Source: Hepsetus odoe
Lineage: Eukaryota; Chordata; Actinopteri; Characiformes; Hepsetidae
NCBI GenBank assembly: GCA_017165825.1
Contig: CM029380.1
Coordinates: 8,720,764 to 8,784,763, forward strand
DNA length: 64,000 nt
Direction: 5' to 3'
Position numbers and translations under genes: made by a program. The notes under the pieces were generated by a model, which was given only the letters and a program-made list of their open reading frames with translations, was not told the DNA's origin and made no database searches. This document shows, piece by piece, positions 11,910-22,795 of the stretch; the stretch's first letter is position 1, and every line of letters begins with the position of its first letter.

Positions 11910-14900
11910 TTGTTCTTGTTTTTGTTCTTCTTCCTCATCTTCTTCTTCCTCCTTATCTTCTTCCTCTCCTTCTTCCTCTTCTTCTTCTTCTCCTTCTTCT
12001 TCTTCTTCTTCTTTTCTTCATCTTGTTGTTGTTGTTGTTCTTCTTCTACAGGGTCCCATAAGTTGTATTCCTGTGTGCTGTTCTGTGTTTTGCAATGACA
12101 AATAATCACGTTCACGTCTAATTCAGCTTCTAGTTTTAAATGTACAACAAAATGGAAAACTAAAAATAAAGTGTTTTTGCAAACCATAGGAACAACCATA
12201 TGGGTTCTTTAGAGGAACTTTCATTGGATTTTTTTCTTTTTTGACAATTTTTAGAGGTGAAAAAAACCCACATAAAATTAGGGTTCTGTTGTAATAAAAG
12301 GTACTGCAAGTCTAAACCCAGAACCAGTTAGTAACTTTTTCATTTGTGCGTGAGTGTCTTTATATGTGGAAATAACATTCCTTTGATCCAACATGACTTT
12401 AAACCACCCACTTCTTCATGGAGCGTAACAAAAAGAATGTATGACCTTCCGAGTTTGAGTAGAGTAAATAATATTGCTTTAATAGTTCTTCATAGCTTCA
12501 CTCATATAAGGTGAGGATCTTTTCAAATAAATAATAATTTCAAAAACAGGACCATGTTTGTCCAGGCACACAGCCAACAATGAGCGTGAGACAGAGAAGA
12601 TGATTTCACAGATCAACTACAAGAGGAAATGTCATTTTCTAGTTGTTGCACAGGCCCACACACACCACACACATACTCAGAGTGTGACATTAAGTGTTTC
12701 ATCGCATTGATTCTTCTGTATAGCTCTACACACATGAGAATTATAGTTTACATCTGTGTGTGCAGGTTCAGCAGGCAGTGTGTAGTGGACAAAGACAAAA
12801 GAAACCAGTGTCGGTACTGCCGGCTGCGAAAGTGCTTCAGAGCTGGCATGAGGAAAGAAGGTGAGATTTTTTAAAAACTCTTGCATTTGACGATTTGATT
12901 TATTTTGAAACGATTGCACAACAGCAAAGAACTCAGTGAGGGACAGTGGTCATTGAAAATTTGTGAACCCTTCATAATTTTCTTGATTTCTGCATAAAAT
13001 GTCTTAAATATATCAGGTCTGAGATTCAGTTCATGAACAGATGTCCTGTTTCTTTTACAATTTGCTGGTTCCATAAAGAATTTATGATCAGTCCTCCTGA
13101 CTAAGATTGCAAAAGACTGATCCAAACCATGACAATACCAGCACAATATTTTACTGTTGTTGTTAGGTTTTTATGCTTAAACACAGCATTTTCCTTTCTT
13201 CAGATATAACACTTCTCATATAAACAAAAAGGTTTAATGTAACAAATTGTAGACATGCTGTTCTTTTTTGAGAACAGTGGCTTTCTTTGTTGATTGATGT
13301 TGTACTGGAGGCCTTTAGTTGCTTGTGGCACCTCTTCACACCTGATTGCTATCCCATTCTTTGAAATCTATGATTTTACTTTCAAAATAACTGCTGATCA
13401 TAGATGTTTTCTTACCTTTGCTTCTCACAAATATGTGATATTGGATCATTTTCCAAAATCAATAAATGGCTGTTAATAAAAGGATGTTTTAGGTCATATT
13501 TAATGCAAAAATACTGACAATTCTGAAAGATTAAATAAATTCTCAAGCACCACTGTATGTATAAAACTTCACTGAACTGTCATATGTCCCAGTTGTTATA
13601 AGTATATCCCTGCAAGATGTTATTAAAAAGCTTAAAATGGAAAATTGAATAATGTTCATGTTGTATGAGTGTTAGGCATAATCATAATTCATGAACAAAT
13701 AGTCACTTTCACTTCACTAACATGAAAGTGAAAGTGACTATTCTTGTCATTGTAAAACGCAGCACAGCACAACACAACGCACCTCTGCATTTCACACATA
13801 CACACACGTGCAGCAGGGAGCAGTTATTGAAAGCACCTGGGGAGCAGTGACAGGGATGGTACCTTCCTCAAGGGTACCTCAGGGCAACCTACTGAGGGAA
13901 TCGGACCCACAGTCTTCCGATCCGGGAACAACTCCCTAACCCCTAGGCCACTGTGGCCTATGTTGAATACATATGTTTTTTTAAATTACTTTTTGAAGCA
14001 TTTAATTTTAAAAAATTCTTTGTTTGTGCTGGTTCCAAGCCTGGATAAATGGGGAGGGTTACATCAGGAAGGGCATCAGGTGTAAAAAGTTTGCTAAATC
14101 AGTATGCAGACAACAAAACTGATTTCCATACTGGATCAATCAAAGCCCAGGATAACCACGATCGCCACCAGTACTGTTAGTCATGTGGGTGGAAACTGGG
14201 CTACTGTTGGCCCAAGGAGAAGAGGAAAACTGGAGGAAGGCATGTCCAGAGGGAGGAGGAGAGAAGAAAGTGAAGAAGAGTGGAAGTGAGAGTAGGAACT
14301 AGAATATTGGCAGCATGACTGATAAAGGTAAAGAATTAACTGATATGATGGAGAGAAGGAAGGTTGCAAGAAACTAGATGGAAGGATAGTAAGGCCAGGT
14401 GTATTGGAGGAGGGTTTAAATTGTTTTACCATGGTGTGAATGGAAGGAGGAATAGGGTAAGTGTTATCCTGAAGGAAGAGTATGTAGAGAATGTTTTGGA
14501 GGTGAAAAGGGTGTCAGAGAGGGTGATGAGTTTGAAGCTGGAATTTGAAGGTGTGATAATGAATGTTATTAGTGCTCATGCCCTGCAAGTTGGTTGTAAG
14601 ATGGAGGGGAAAGAAGAATTCTGGAGTGAGTTAGATGAAGTGATAGAGAGTGGTGATTGGTGCAGACATTAATGGACATGTTTGGGAAGGGATCAGAGGT
14701 GATGATGATGTGATTGTTAGATATGGTGTCAAGGAGAGGAATGCAGAAGCTCAGATGATTGTAGATTTTGTGAAAAGGATGGAAATGGCTGTAGTTAATA
14801 TTTATTTTAAGATGAGTAAAGAGCACAGGGTGACATACAAGAGTGGAGGAACATGCAGACAGGTGGATTATATCCTCTGCAGGTGGGTCATTCTGAAGGA

Positions 14901-17900
14901 GACTGTAAAGTAGTGACAGGGGAGAGTGTAGCTCAACAGCATAGTATGGGGAAAATTAGCAAGATGGAAGAGGAAGTGAGCAACAATGAAGAGAATGAAG
15001 AATGGAAAGGCAATATGTGCAGATGACATACCTGTGATAGCCTGAAGATGTTTAGGGTAGAAGGGTCCAAGCAAGAGTGGAAGGAAAGGTTTACTGGCAG
15101 TAGTGAGACCAGCTATGCTATACAGGTTGGAGATGGTGGCACTGACTAAAAGACGGCCAGTGGAGCTGGAGGTGGTGGAGTTTAAGTTTTTCGCTGGGTG
15201 TTACAAGGATGAAGTATTTTATAGGAACAGCTCATGTTGGATGATTTGGAGACAAAAGTAGAGAAGCAAGATTCTTAAAAAAGATCTGGAATTCCTCCAC
15301 TTTCATCAACCATTTTTAACTTCAACATCTCACTAAAACATTCAAACTATTTAATGAAGATTGTGGACCCTACCATATTCACACTGTTAGCTATCAGGTA
15401 ATGCCTAAATCATAAAATCATCCTGCACCCTGAAGAAGAGCCAAGGGAAAAGCTGGCTTATGAAGAGATGAGCATCTCCAAGTAGAAGGTATATTTCTAT
15501 ACCAGGTCTCTCTTTAGCAGGCCTGTTGAGACAAGTTTCATGTGTAAGCCTGATTTTATCTTTTTTTTGGCTACTGTTGATAACCAAGGCGCTCAAAAAA
15601 AAAAAAAACAGGACGAGGAGCCTGTCCATGAATGGCTTTTTCCATATCAATAATTAACCTGAGCATGGTCAAATATTTACTTTGATTTATTTGAAGGGAA
15701 CACACACATTACACTCCTCAATCTGGGAGATTACTGGGCTAGTAGTTTATGGTATTGAGAGTTGAATTTTGTTGTTGGTAGCCCAAAGGCATCCACACTA
15801 CATTTTCTTCTTTGTGCAGAAGTACATGTATAGTATATATAGTACCTTATGCATTTATCATACAGTGGTAAATCTGTTCATAGATCCTTAAAAAATCTCC
15901 CTGTTCATCTTATTTGCCATCAGGATTGTGATGTATTTTTTATTATCATTACTTTAACTCTGTTTTGCTATTGTATCTGTCCTCCAACCTAATTTCATGA
16001 CTCCATTTGATAACCTAAACAATAAGCACAATTCTGGATTCCAAAGAAGCATTCACAAGATGAGGATCTGTTACAGTAGATTGTGTCAGCCATTATTATT
16101 AACCCAATAAATTAACCTTTGCTATGGATTTTGCGGTTTTGTGTCACAACTGGTGAGTTGCACATTGATGCAGCTGGTCACTCTGCCTCCCCACAACAAG
16201 AAGGTCCTTGGTTCTATTCCCAGGCAGGTTGGCCTGGTCCTTTCTGTGTAGAGTCTGCATGGGTTTCCTCTGTGTGCTCTAGTTTCCTACCACAGCTCAA
16301 AGACATGCAAATGGCACTGAACTAAAGAAACTAAAGAAAAGGTTTAAAAAAAAAGGTTTTTATGAAAGATTTAACATTTCTTTTGAATAGAACAGAGAAA
16401 TTATATCATTAGCTCAAAATAAGTAAACAAAATATAGACTAATGCAACTGTGTAATTAACACTGAAATATATTAGCTATATACAGATATAGCCATAATGA
16501 ACAGTTTCATTGTCTTATGTAGAGATGTGCAGAATGCTTGAACATTAACTTGGTCTTTGTTTTTGGCTTCCTCAGCTGTGCAAAATGAGCGAGATCGAAT
16601 TAGCTGTCGTAGGGAAAGCCAGGGAGTTGGGACTCTGACCATCAGCATCCTTCTGAAAGCAGAGGCCAGTGCACATCAGGTACATTTAGTCTCTTTAAGC
16701 AAAAATCACAAAAGAGAATCACTGACAAGGCTCTCTTTTTACTAAAATGCAAGCAAAGAAGCTGTTGAAGTGATCTGGGAAAGACTAGAATATGCTTTAA
16801 GAGCCTGAAGAGTAGCAGCCATTACAGCAACCCTTGGAGACAACAAGATCAGTCCTTTGCCTTTGGTTACCTCTGTGAATGGTGGAATTGCCTCAGGACT
16901 CAATTTGATCACAGCCTATTTAATTGAAGTGCATGAGCTTGGAACTGGTGCTAGAAATCAGAGAGTTCTTTGTGATAACAACCAACCATCCACATGACAA
17001 GATAAAGAAGCACACAGAGAACTAATTGGATGATTGACTAATGAGGCACAAAATGATCCTGGATGTTATCCACTTGGGTCTACTCCACATGCTTGCCTTT
17101 CATGTGAGCAATACACAGCAACCTCTAATTCAAGTTTTGTCAGAGAGGACATAGAGGAATATGAAATGTTCATCTCTCATATCTTTGAGTTTCTCTTACA
17201 AGCCTGTTCCTAATCTAACACCATGGAAAACAGTAATTAATGCATTGCTATCTCATAAACTGTCTGGCTCAAACAGTATCACTGTGCTATCCGTCACAGT
17301 AGCATTTACCCAAATATCTTGGGAATATATCTGCAGTACACCTTGAGTCCTCTCATGTGTGACATTGGCACCAAGAAGATAGCTTGCCCAGGTGATGTAT
17401 GTGAATCCATGAAGCAGCAGCTCCTCCTCCTGGTAGAATGGGCAAAAGGCATCCCTGAGTTTTGTGATCTGCCAGTAGATGACAGGGTAAGCTATGTTTG
17501 TGTTCATTTGACCACATTACAAGTCTTTCATGTGTCAATAAGTCTTGGTGTTTAGTGATTGCCATTTTGTAATCATTCTTCTATTTTTGAATTTTCTACC
17601 ACTGATGACTTATACATTTGAATATGTTTATATGTGTGCTGCATCTGTATCCAGGTAACCCTGTTGAGAGCTCATTCTGCTGAGCACCTCATTCTAGGAG
17701 TGGCTCGTCGCTCACTGCCCTACAATGACATCATTTTGCTAGGTAAGCACAGTTTTCTGTTTAGCTTTATGCATAGTTTAGCACTTATGAGCAAGAAATA
17801 CAACTAAAATGTATTCTTTCAGGAAATGATTTCATTATCTCTCTGAGTGGCCCGGAGCATGAGATGTCCAAGCTAGCGACACGTGTACTGGATGAGCTGG

Positions 17901-20077
17901 TCAGGCCTCTGAGAGAGCTGGACATCAGTGACACAGAATACGCCTGTCTGAAGGCCATCATTTTCTTTGCCCCAGGTCAGTCAAGGTTATTTGCCATGTG
18001 CCCATTACTTTATTTTCCTGATTTTTTAAAAAGCAATGACTTTGGCAAAAAGCTTCAGTCCTCATCCTTGGCACATATCTTTTAGTCAGAACATCCTGGA
18101 TTCATTATGTTCTATGATACACTATTAATATCCGGGAAGGTACTGGCGAGGGCAAGTGAGTTCTGGGCTTTTGCCTTTTGGCCAGAGAAGATGTTTATAA
18201 GATCAGAGTCAGGTCAGCCAAGAAAACCCAGCCAAAATAGCTAAGGACTGTTCAGTTCTGACTGAAAGAACATCTTCAATAAACACACCACTGCCACCCA
18301 TCTTAGCCCTCAGACTTTCAAAACTTTCAAACTTTCAAAAGCCCTCAGACTATTTTTGTGTTTCCTCTGCATTGTTAAGCTTCACCTGTTCACCAACTAT
18401 TTAAAGCTATTGTTTCATGGGGTTTCACTAGACTGTCCAGGACTGGAGAGCTCTCAGATGGTGCGCCGATTGCGCTTCCAGGCCCAGGTACTACTGGATG
18501 AAGCAACCTGTGACCAAAGAGGACGTTTTGGAGAGTTGCTGCTGCTGCTGCCCCCACTACAGAGCATGGCCTGGCAGATGGTGGAACAGCTCCAGCTGGC
18601 ACGACTGTTAGGGGAGGCCAGTGTAGACAGTCTGCTTCAGGAGATGCTGCTAGGAGAAGGATCAGCAACAAGAATCGAACCACATTCAAATTCACCCACA
18701 GCAGGTACAGGATGTTAGTGCATGTGTTTTAAACCTGCCTTTGTTTCGTGATGTGTGCTGGTTAAGAAATTTTTTAAAAAGTAAAGAGAAGTATCTGAAA
18801 TGAAAAGTAAATGTATAATTTTTGGTGAACACAAACTGCTTCTTCAGTTCATGAATTTATCTTTAAAAAAGTTTAACTCAAATTTAGTTTCATTTCACTA
18901 AGTCCACTGTGAGTGTAGAATCCTAGTCTTAAAAAACTCCCACTGTGACTCTCAGTGCACAGTCAGGCCCTATCTGTTTAAGCACACTGCTTTAAGCTAA
19001 GCTTTCAGAGCCAGAGGTTGTTCCCTTTGGGAGTTTAGTGGCTGGCTTGGGTATGAAAACGTAGAAAATGGATGATAAACCTGAGCTTTACTTCCCCTTC
19101 TTATCCACCACAGCGTCAAATCCAGAAGTGTTCATTTTTAGCCCACCTGCAGATGCGACCCTGCCCAGGAGCCTGCAGTCAGAGCACATCTCACTACCTA
19201 ACTTCACATCTGTTATTCTCCCTGTACCATCCTGTGAGTAGTCAAAGTAAGGAACAATAGAAATATGAAGGCAAAAATTACCTTAAGGGGAAATCTAATG
19301 CCTACAAATACCCTTTTTAAAGGTGACTAACACTGTCTGGAACACTGCAGTAGGAACATTACAGTCCAAATGATTTTTTCATTGTGTGATTATTGTTAAT
19401 TTCATGGAGCTAGAATTCTGATAATCACCTTAATCACCAGTGCTGTTCTAATATTAAAAATAATATTAAAAATACTCTTTAGACTTTTTCGCAACAATCA
19501 GCAGCCATTGGTCTTCTGAGCAGCTGTTTTGCTCTATGAAAATGAAAATAATTGATGAAAATATTATAAGTAGTTTCCTCAGTTTCAAATGTCATGAAGA
19601 AAAAAATGTATTAAACAAATGATAGAGGACAACATTTGGTCAATAAAACTAAGAAAACATCTTGAAAGAATTGCTCATAGGATATAAATATAACACTGTC
19701 TGTAGAAAAGCTGAAGATAAAAAGAGGAGGGCTTCTATAGATTTGTTCCTAAACACACCTCAGAATCTAAAAAGGCTGACCTAACAATGTCCTCAAAGTG
19801 GACACAGCCTAAGAATCACCTAAAATCTGTGGATAAACTGCAAACGTGCATTGCATGCATTGATCTCACAGAACCAGCAGTCTTTTACAAAGAAGAATGA
19901 CTGAATGTTTATTTATGTAACGCCAAAATCCCGCACCTCTCTCCAGCAGCTCTGCCTGGTGTTTCCCTGCTCTCCACACAGACTGGCACCCAACTCTACA
20001 CACACAGACAGGCTGTGGACGTGTCAACAGAGATGCCCAGCAGCCTCTCCCTGGCAGCTGTCCACACATGCCTGTGA
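8517..20077 (+). CDS. hnf4b: Hepatocyte nuclear factor 4 (probably beta), nuclear receptor
   Basis: This is an HNF4-type (NR2A) transcription factor. The family binds DR1 elements as homodimers and controls liver, gut and kidney metabolic genes. Ten coding exons join in frame: 8517-8631, 11329-11497, 12766-12860, 16576-16679, 17337-17486, 17655-17742, 17823-17975, 18432-18704, 19114-19233 and 19947-20077. They give 1398 nt, or 465 residues, close to human HNF4A at 474. Residues 1-38 carry the N-terminal activation motif (DY...LDPSYT.LEF). Residues 58-118 form the two C4 zinc fingers (Cys 58, 61, 75, 78, then 94, 100, 110, 113) with P-box CDGCKG. About 160-368 is the ligand-binding domain, with LLRAH and the AF-2 core LLQEMLL at 359-365. 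Four residues are missing near 316-320 relative to HNF4A. The beta assignment rests on the adjacent crispld2; hnf4g or hnf4a is the alternative. The final exon is weakly conserved and was chosen by splice phase. Confidence 0.93.
9885..10620. promoter_or_regulatory. CpG-rich patch in hnf4b intron 1, possible alternative promoter
   Basis: CpG dinucleotides are dense here (for example GCGCCGCTCCGCGCGCCGC near 10296), while the surrounding DNA is nearly CpG-free. An ATG in a good context (AACATGG, 10107) opens a frame that reaches a GT at 10186-10187 in phase 1. That phase would join exon 2 in frame, and the joined N-terminus would be about 26 residues. HNF4A and HNF4G are known to use alternative first exons. 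The donor (CAG then GTTTCT) is weak, so the exon is only a candidate. Confidence 0.4.
11329..11497 (+). CDS. hnf4b: hnf4b exon 2, first zinc finger
   Basis: The acceptor CATCACAG precedes 169 nt that enter in phase 1 and leave in phase 2 at a GTGAAG donor. The exon encodes residues 39-95, with the first zinc finger and the P-box CDGCKGFFRRSVRKNH. The residue after the second zinc cysteine is Ala (CADKATGKHYG), where HNF4A has Gly. Microsatellites begin about 30 bases after the donor. Confidence 0.95.
11506..11627. repeat. Duplicated (CA)n/(GA)n microsatellite
   Basis: A unit of about 50 bases, made of a unique segment (GAGACCCAGCTCTCAGTTAC) and then (CA)n and (GA)n, is present twice in a row. 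The second copy runs into a longer (GA)n tract ending near 11627. It begins within 10-30 bases of the exon 2 donor. Confidence 0.9.
11809..12050. repeat. (TTC)n polypyrimidine tract in hnf4b intron 2
   Basis: About 18 pure TTC units (11809-11864) are followed by about 180 bases of interrupted TTC, TCC and TTG triplets. The + strand is almost wholly pyrimidine. On the - strand this gives a lysine/arginine-only frame that is not a gene. Mirror-repeat GAA/TTC tracts are known to form triplex DNA. Confidence 0.95.
12766..12860 (+). CDS. hnf4b: hnf4b exon 3, second zinc finger
   Basis: The exon spans 95 nt, entering in phase 2 after TGTGTGTGCAG and leaving in phase 1 at GTGAGA. Residues 96-126 hold the rest of the second finger (spacing C-x5-C-x9-C-x2-C) and the CRLRKCFRAGMRKE segment. 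The sequence is nearly identical to HNF4A. Confidence 0.96.
13701..13739. repeat. 14-bp inverted repeat formed by two SINE tails
   Basis: Positions 13701-13714 and 13726-13739 are perfect inverted copies with an 11-base loop. The right arm is the 3' tail of the minus-strand SINE that follows. The left arm is the same tail in the other orientation, so it looks like the stub of a second copy. Confidence 0.75.
13724..13958 (-). mobile_element. tRNA-derived SINE, family 1 copy
   Basis: Read on the - strand it starts with GGCCACAGTGGCCTAGGGGTTAGGGAG-like tRNA head sequence containing an A-box-like block, then a GGTTCGAATC-like B-box region (here altered), and ends in an AGTCACTTTCACTTTC tail. The same family recurs at 24510, 29316, 29763, 32158, 33230, 44592 and 49468. 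It lies in hnf4b intron 3. Confidence 0.85.
14037..15290 (+). mobile_element. Decayed RTE-type LINE, internally deleted
   Basis: The stretch starts with the GGATAAATGGGGAGGGTTRC-type leader seen in fish RTE elements. 14364-14913 encodes broken frames of an apurinic endonuclease domain (ETRWK, GGGFKLFYHG, then GADINGHVWEG and VDYILCR) with a frameshift near 14660. 15090-15200 resembles the C-terminal part of the reverse transcriptase (RPAMLYRLEMVAL). The central reverse transcriptase region is absent. It is a dead copy in hnf4b intron 3. Confidence 0.82.
16131..16320 (+). mobile_element. Diverged tRNA-type SINE fragment, family 3
   Basis: The order of phrases is that of a common fish SINE: a degraded tRNA head, CAACAAGAAGGTCCTTGG, a TTCTATTCCCAGGC B-box, TCCTTTCTGTGTAGAGTCTG, TGGGTTTCCTCTG and CAAAGACATGCA. 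A related tail-end piece is at 38380. It lies in hnf4b intron 3, just upstream of exon 4. Confidence 0.75.
16576..16679 (+). CDS. hnf4b: hnf4b exon 4, hinge
   Basis: The exon spans 104 nt, enters in phase 1 after TTCCTCAG and ends in phase 0 at a GTACAT donor. It begins AVQNERDRIS, which is diagnostic of HNF4. The remaining hinge is diverged: CRRESQGVGTLTISILLKAE replaces the Ser-rich human segment. Confidence 0.95.
17337..17486 (+). CDS. hnf4b: hnf4b exon 5, start of ligand-binding domain
   Basis: Exactly 50 codons, phase 0 on both sides, between a CTGCAG acceptor and a GTAAGC donor. It contains DVCESMKQQLLLLVEWAKGI (helices 2-3 of the domain). The first 14 residues align with the SRQ/ITSP junction of HNF4A. 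Confidence 0.94.
17655..17742 (+). CDS. hnf4b: hnf4b exon 6, ligand-pocket helices
   Basis: The exon spans 88 nt from TATCCAG to GTAAGC and leaves in phase 1. It includes LLRAHSAEHLILG, whose arginine corresponds to the fatty-acid carboxylate contact in HNF4A, and ends in ILLG. Confidence 0.94.
17823..17975 (+). CDS. hnf4b: hnf4b exon 7, ligand-binding domain
   Basis: The exon spans 153 nt from TTTCAG to a GTCAGT donor, phase 1 on both sides. It encodes GNDFIISLSGPEHEMSKLAT, and later EYACLKAIIFFAP, matching HNF4 helices 6-8. Confidence 0.94.
18432..18704 (+). CDS. hnf4b: hnf4b exon 8, dimer helices and AF-2
   Basis: The exon spans 273 nt from TTCACTAG to a GTACAG donor, phase 1 on both sides. 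It encodes RGRFGELLLLLPPLQSMAWQ and the AF-2 core LLQEMLL. Between LLDE and RGRFG there are five residues (ATCDQ), where HNF4A has nine, so four are missing without a frame change. Confidence 0.95.
19114..19233 (+). CDS. hnf4b: hnf4b exon 9, F domain
   Basis: The CCACCACAG acceptor fits the phase. The exon adds about 40 Pro/Ser-rich residues of the poorly conserved F domain and ends at a perfect GTGAGT donor. Reading on without splicing meets a stop after two codons (TAG, 19239-19241), which gives a possible 424-residue form. Confidence 0.8.
19947..20077 (+). CDS. hnf4b: hnf4b exon 10, C-terminus
   Basis: A pyrimidine-rich acceptor (CACCTCTCTCCAG) enters in the phase required by exon 9 and gives 42 residues and a TGA stop. 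The segment VDVSTEMPSSLSLA loosely resembles the STPETPLPSPP region near the C-terminus of HNF4G. This exon is the least certain part of the model. Confidence 0.6.
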
Positions 20078-20860
20078 GCAGATGAGAACACAAATAGGCT
20101 TACTCTCATACTCAAAATAGACACAAAGCCTTTGTTTAGGTTTCCAGTAATGAATAAGTGTTATTAATGATACCAGGCTTGCACACCTAGGTCTCCAATG
20201 ATGTATCAAAGAGATGTATGCATATTTTACAATAGCTGAGTAAAGGGTAAATTACTTTTATAATTGCTGCAGTGCACTTTAGACCTTAATGACCACAAGA
20301 CAAAGACTGTTAAAATGTGACAGATCTTGAATTCAGCTTTTAATACATGCCAGAAAGGGTGTGAGATGGGCAAAATGAAGACTGATAAGGATAACATATA
20401 ATTGTTTGTGGAATATTATCAGGTGTTAAACAAGGCTCCATGAAATTGTGCATTAATTATTGCTTTGTTGTTCTGGTGATTTGGCAAACATGAGCCAAAC
20501 AATTGATTAATGATTTATTTTTACTTGTATAGTAAGTTTTAAAATGAATAATTGGGTTTCATAATAGAAAATGGGATATATATTGGCAGTACACTAATTA
20601 TTTTCTTTAACTGTGCAGACATTGTGTGGAAAGCAAAGGATATCAATGGCCTCCTTGAAAAAACTGGGCACTTTTGCACAAAATCAGCAGAGGGCGTCAT
20701 TTACTAACAAGCCCCAGTTAATTGGGTCTCTTCACAATGGCAGTGTGATTCATACACAATGACTGTATATACCAAATTATTCTTGTTAGCAACATATTAT
20801 TGTTAGTAGTTTGACTTGAGCTTGAGATTATTCAATAAACTGATTTGTAAAATAAATATT
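20078..20860 (+). other. hnf4b: Probable hnf4b 3' UTR
   Basis: Two AATAAA hexamers lie at 20834-20839 and 20851-20856, about 760-780 bases after the stop. No repeat interrupts the stretch. The true cleavage site cannot be read from the sequence. Confidence 0.55.
20834..20856 (+). terminator. Paired AATAAA polyadenylation signals
   Basis: Two exact AATAAA hexamers lie 11 bases apart, downstream of the hnf4b stop codon on the coding strand. Confidence 0.5.
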
Positions 20861-22750
20861 TAACAAATGTCTTGGTATAAGGGTTTAGGGGCTAGTTGAT
20901 ACTGCTTTAATTCTCTGGTGTGTGCCAGTGCAATATAAAGTTGAATAATCCATGAAAAAGCAAAAGGAAGCATGAGATCAAGCTTAATTAAAATCACCAG
21001 AAATGCCAGAATGCCAGAAAATATTTGCTAATTTGCACTTTCTGGCATAGAGCAACAAATAATTAAAATCCCTTCTTTGGTTGGAAACAAATGTATTTGT
21101 ATTGTACTGTGTATACTTGTATTATAGTAAAATTATAATATTTGACAATTCTAGAAAATTAGCCATAAAATTTGACTTTTGAGCTTTACAGTATGTAACA
21201 ATTCAGTATTTAAGTTTGATATTTTCAATTAAATATACATGTGAAAATATTATTTGAATTGAAATACATGATTGGAATATATTAAAATATATATCTAAGA
21301 AGTGAATTTCCATCCAGTTGGAAGGATGATCCTCATTTTCACAAAAACAAAATCTGATTTATGATTTATAAACAAGACCTGTTTGGTTTGGTTTCTCTCA
21401 ACCTGCTTAAACTGTGCCCAGATCTTTGTTAATGCATAAACATGTGACAATGATTTAGGACACTGCTCACTGCCTTTAAGGTTTAGACTCTCTCCAAAAG
21501 TCATACTGTTTCCTAAACCTCCCTGAGAACATCCTGGCCAAGTGAAAATCTGGGTGTCAATTCTGATGAAGAATTTTTGCAGAACTGATCATTTGTGGAT
21601 CATTTAATTCTTGTATTTAGAACTTTAGCCTCACTACTGCAGTCCTAATCCATAGAAGCAACATTTAGACTCTGAAATTATCTGATGATTAGCAACATCT
21701 GGGGTAAATTAAAAAATTTTACTTTTTATTTTTATCAAATTAGAACTAGGAATAGTTCAGCCATTGCTGACAGAAGCATTCAGACACACAGTATTTATAT
21801 TCCCCCAGAACACATATGCCAGTGAAATGGAATGCCCTAGAGCAGCAATACCCAATGTTAAGTGTCACATAATGTAATTAGAATACTGGTCATTCTTTGG
21901 AGTTTTTATTAAACAAGTGTCTGAAATCACTAATGCTCTTAAAGCAATCAATGGCTTAAAGCAATCAAATCTTCACAGCAATGTTTCAAAACCTAAAGCC
22001 TTTACAGAAGAATAGAGGCTCTTGCTGTATCAACAAGGGATTAATAGCCTTGAAACTTTTGTTAACTTTATTAAACAGCTTTGTCATTTGTTATATTTCT
22101 TTAAATATGCATTAACTATGTATGAACATACTTCTTTAATTAAAACATTAATAATATCCCTAGGCACTATAACATGTAGGCACCTACTGCATGTAAAGAT
22201 CCATTTGCCAAAAACTGCACCAAAGAATGCCCAAACACAGTTGCCTTTATTAAGTAAAACAGAAACAGTTTCAGTGGCTCTCTAAAGCATTTCCATAATG
22301 CATGTATTCATTTATTTTATTTTTGGGACAGCGTCTTCTTTTCCTGTCTCAGAATTGGACAGTGTGCCAGCCAGCTCCACTCTCCTGTATTCATCTTCAT
22401 TTTGATTAAACTGTTCTAGCATCCCACATTTCAGTGGCAGCACATATTCCATCTTTCTCTAAGCAGGCGACACAGGATGGTTAAAACTAATGAGCATGAT
22501 GGCCCTGACCAGTGTGTTGAGAGAAGTTTCCAGTAGGGATAGTTTGACTCATCAGAACCCAGGCCAGCTGAGGGGGAGGCTTGCCCTCATGAAAGCCCCC
22601 TTATGTTTATTTTCTAACCCAAACTACAAAATCAATAAAGGAAAAGGGCAAAAAAATAAAAAATCTGTCCACAGCAGTAGCATTTACCTACACTGAGGAT
22701 CCTTTAGGGGCTGTTAGGAACATTTTGGGGGGGATTCAAACACTCACACT

Positions 22751-22752
<2 letters not shown>

Positions 22753-22794
<42 letters not shown>
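22753..22794. repeat. (CA)n microsatellite
   Basis: About 20 uninterrupted CA units. Confidence 0.97.

Positions 22795-22795
<1 letters not shown>

Noticed and set aside
11771..12199. 142-codon lysine/arginine-rich frame on the - strand
   Set aside because: It is the translation of the GAA/TTC repeat tract.
19114..19241. hnf4b ending at the TAG at 19239 as the main form
   Set aside because: A consensus donor precedes the stop and a phase-matched terminal exon exists, so the spliced form is preferred. Retention is kept as a finding.
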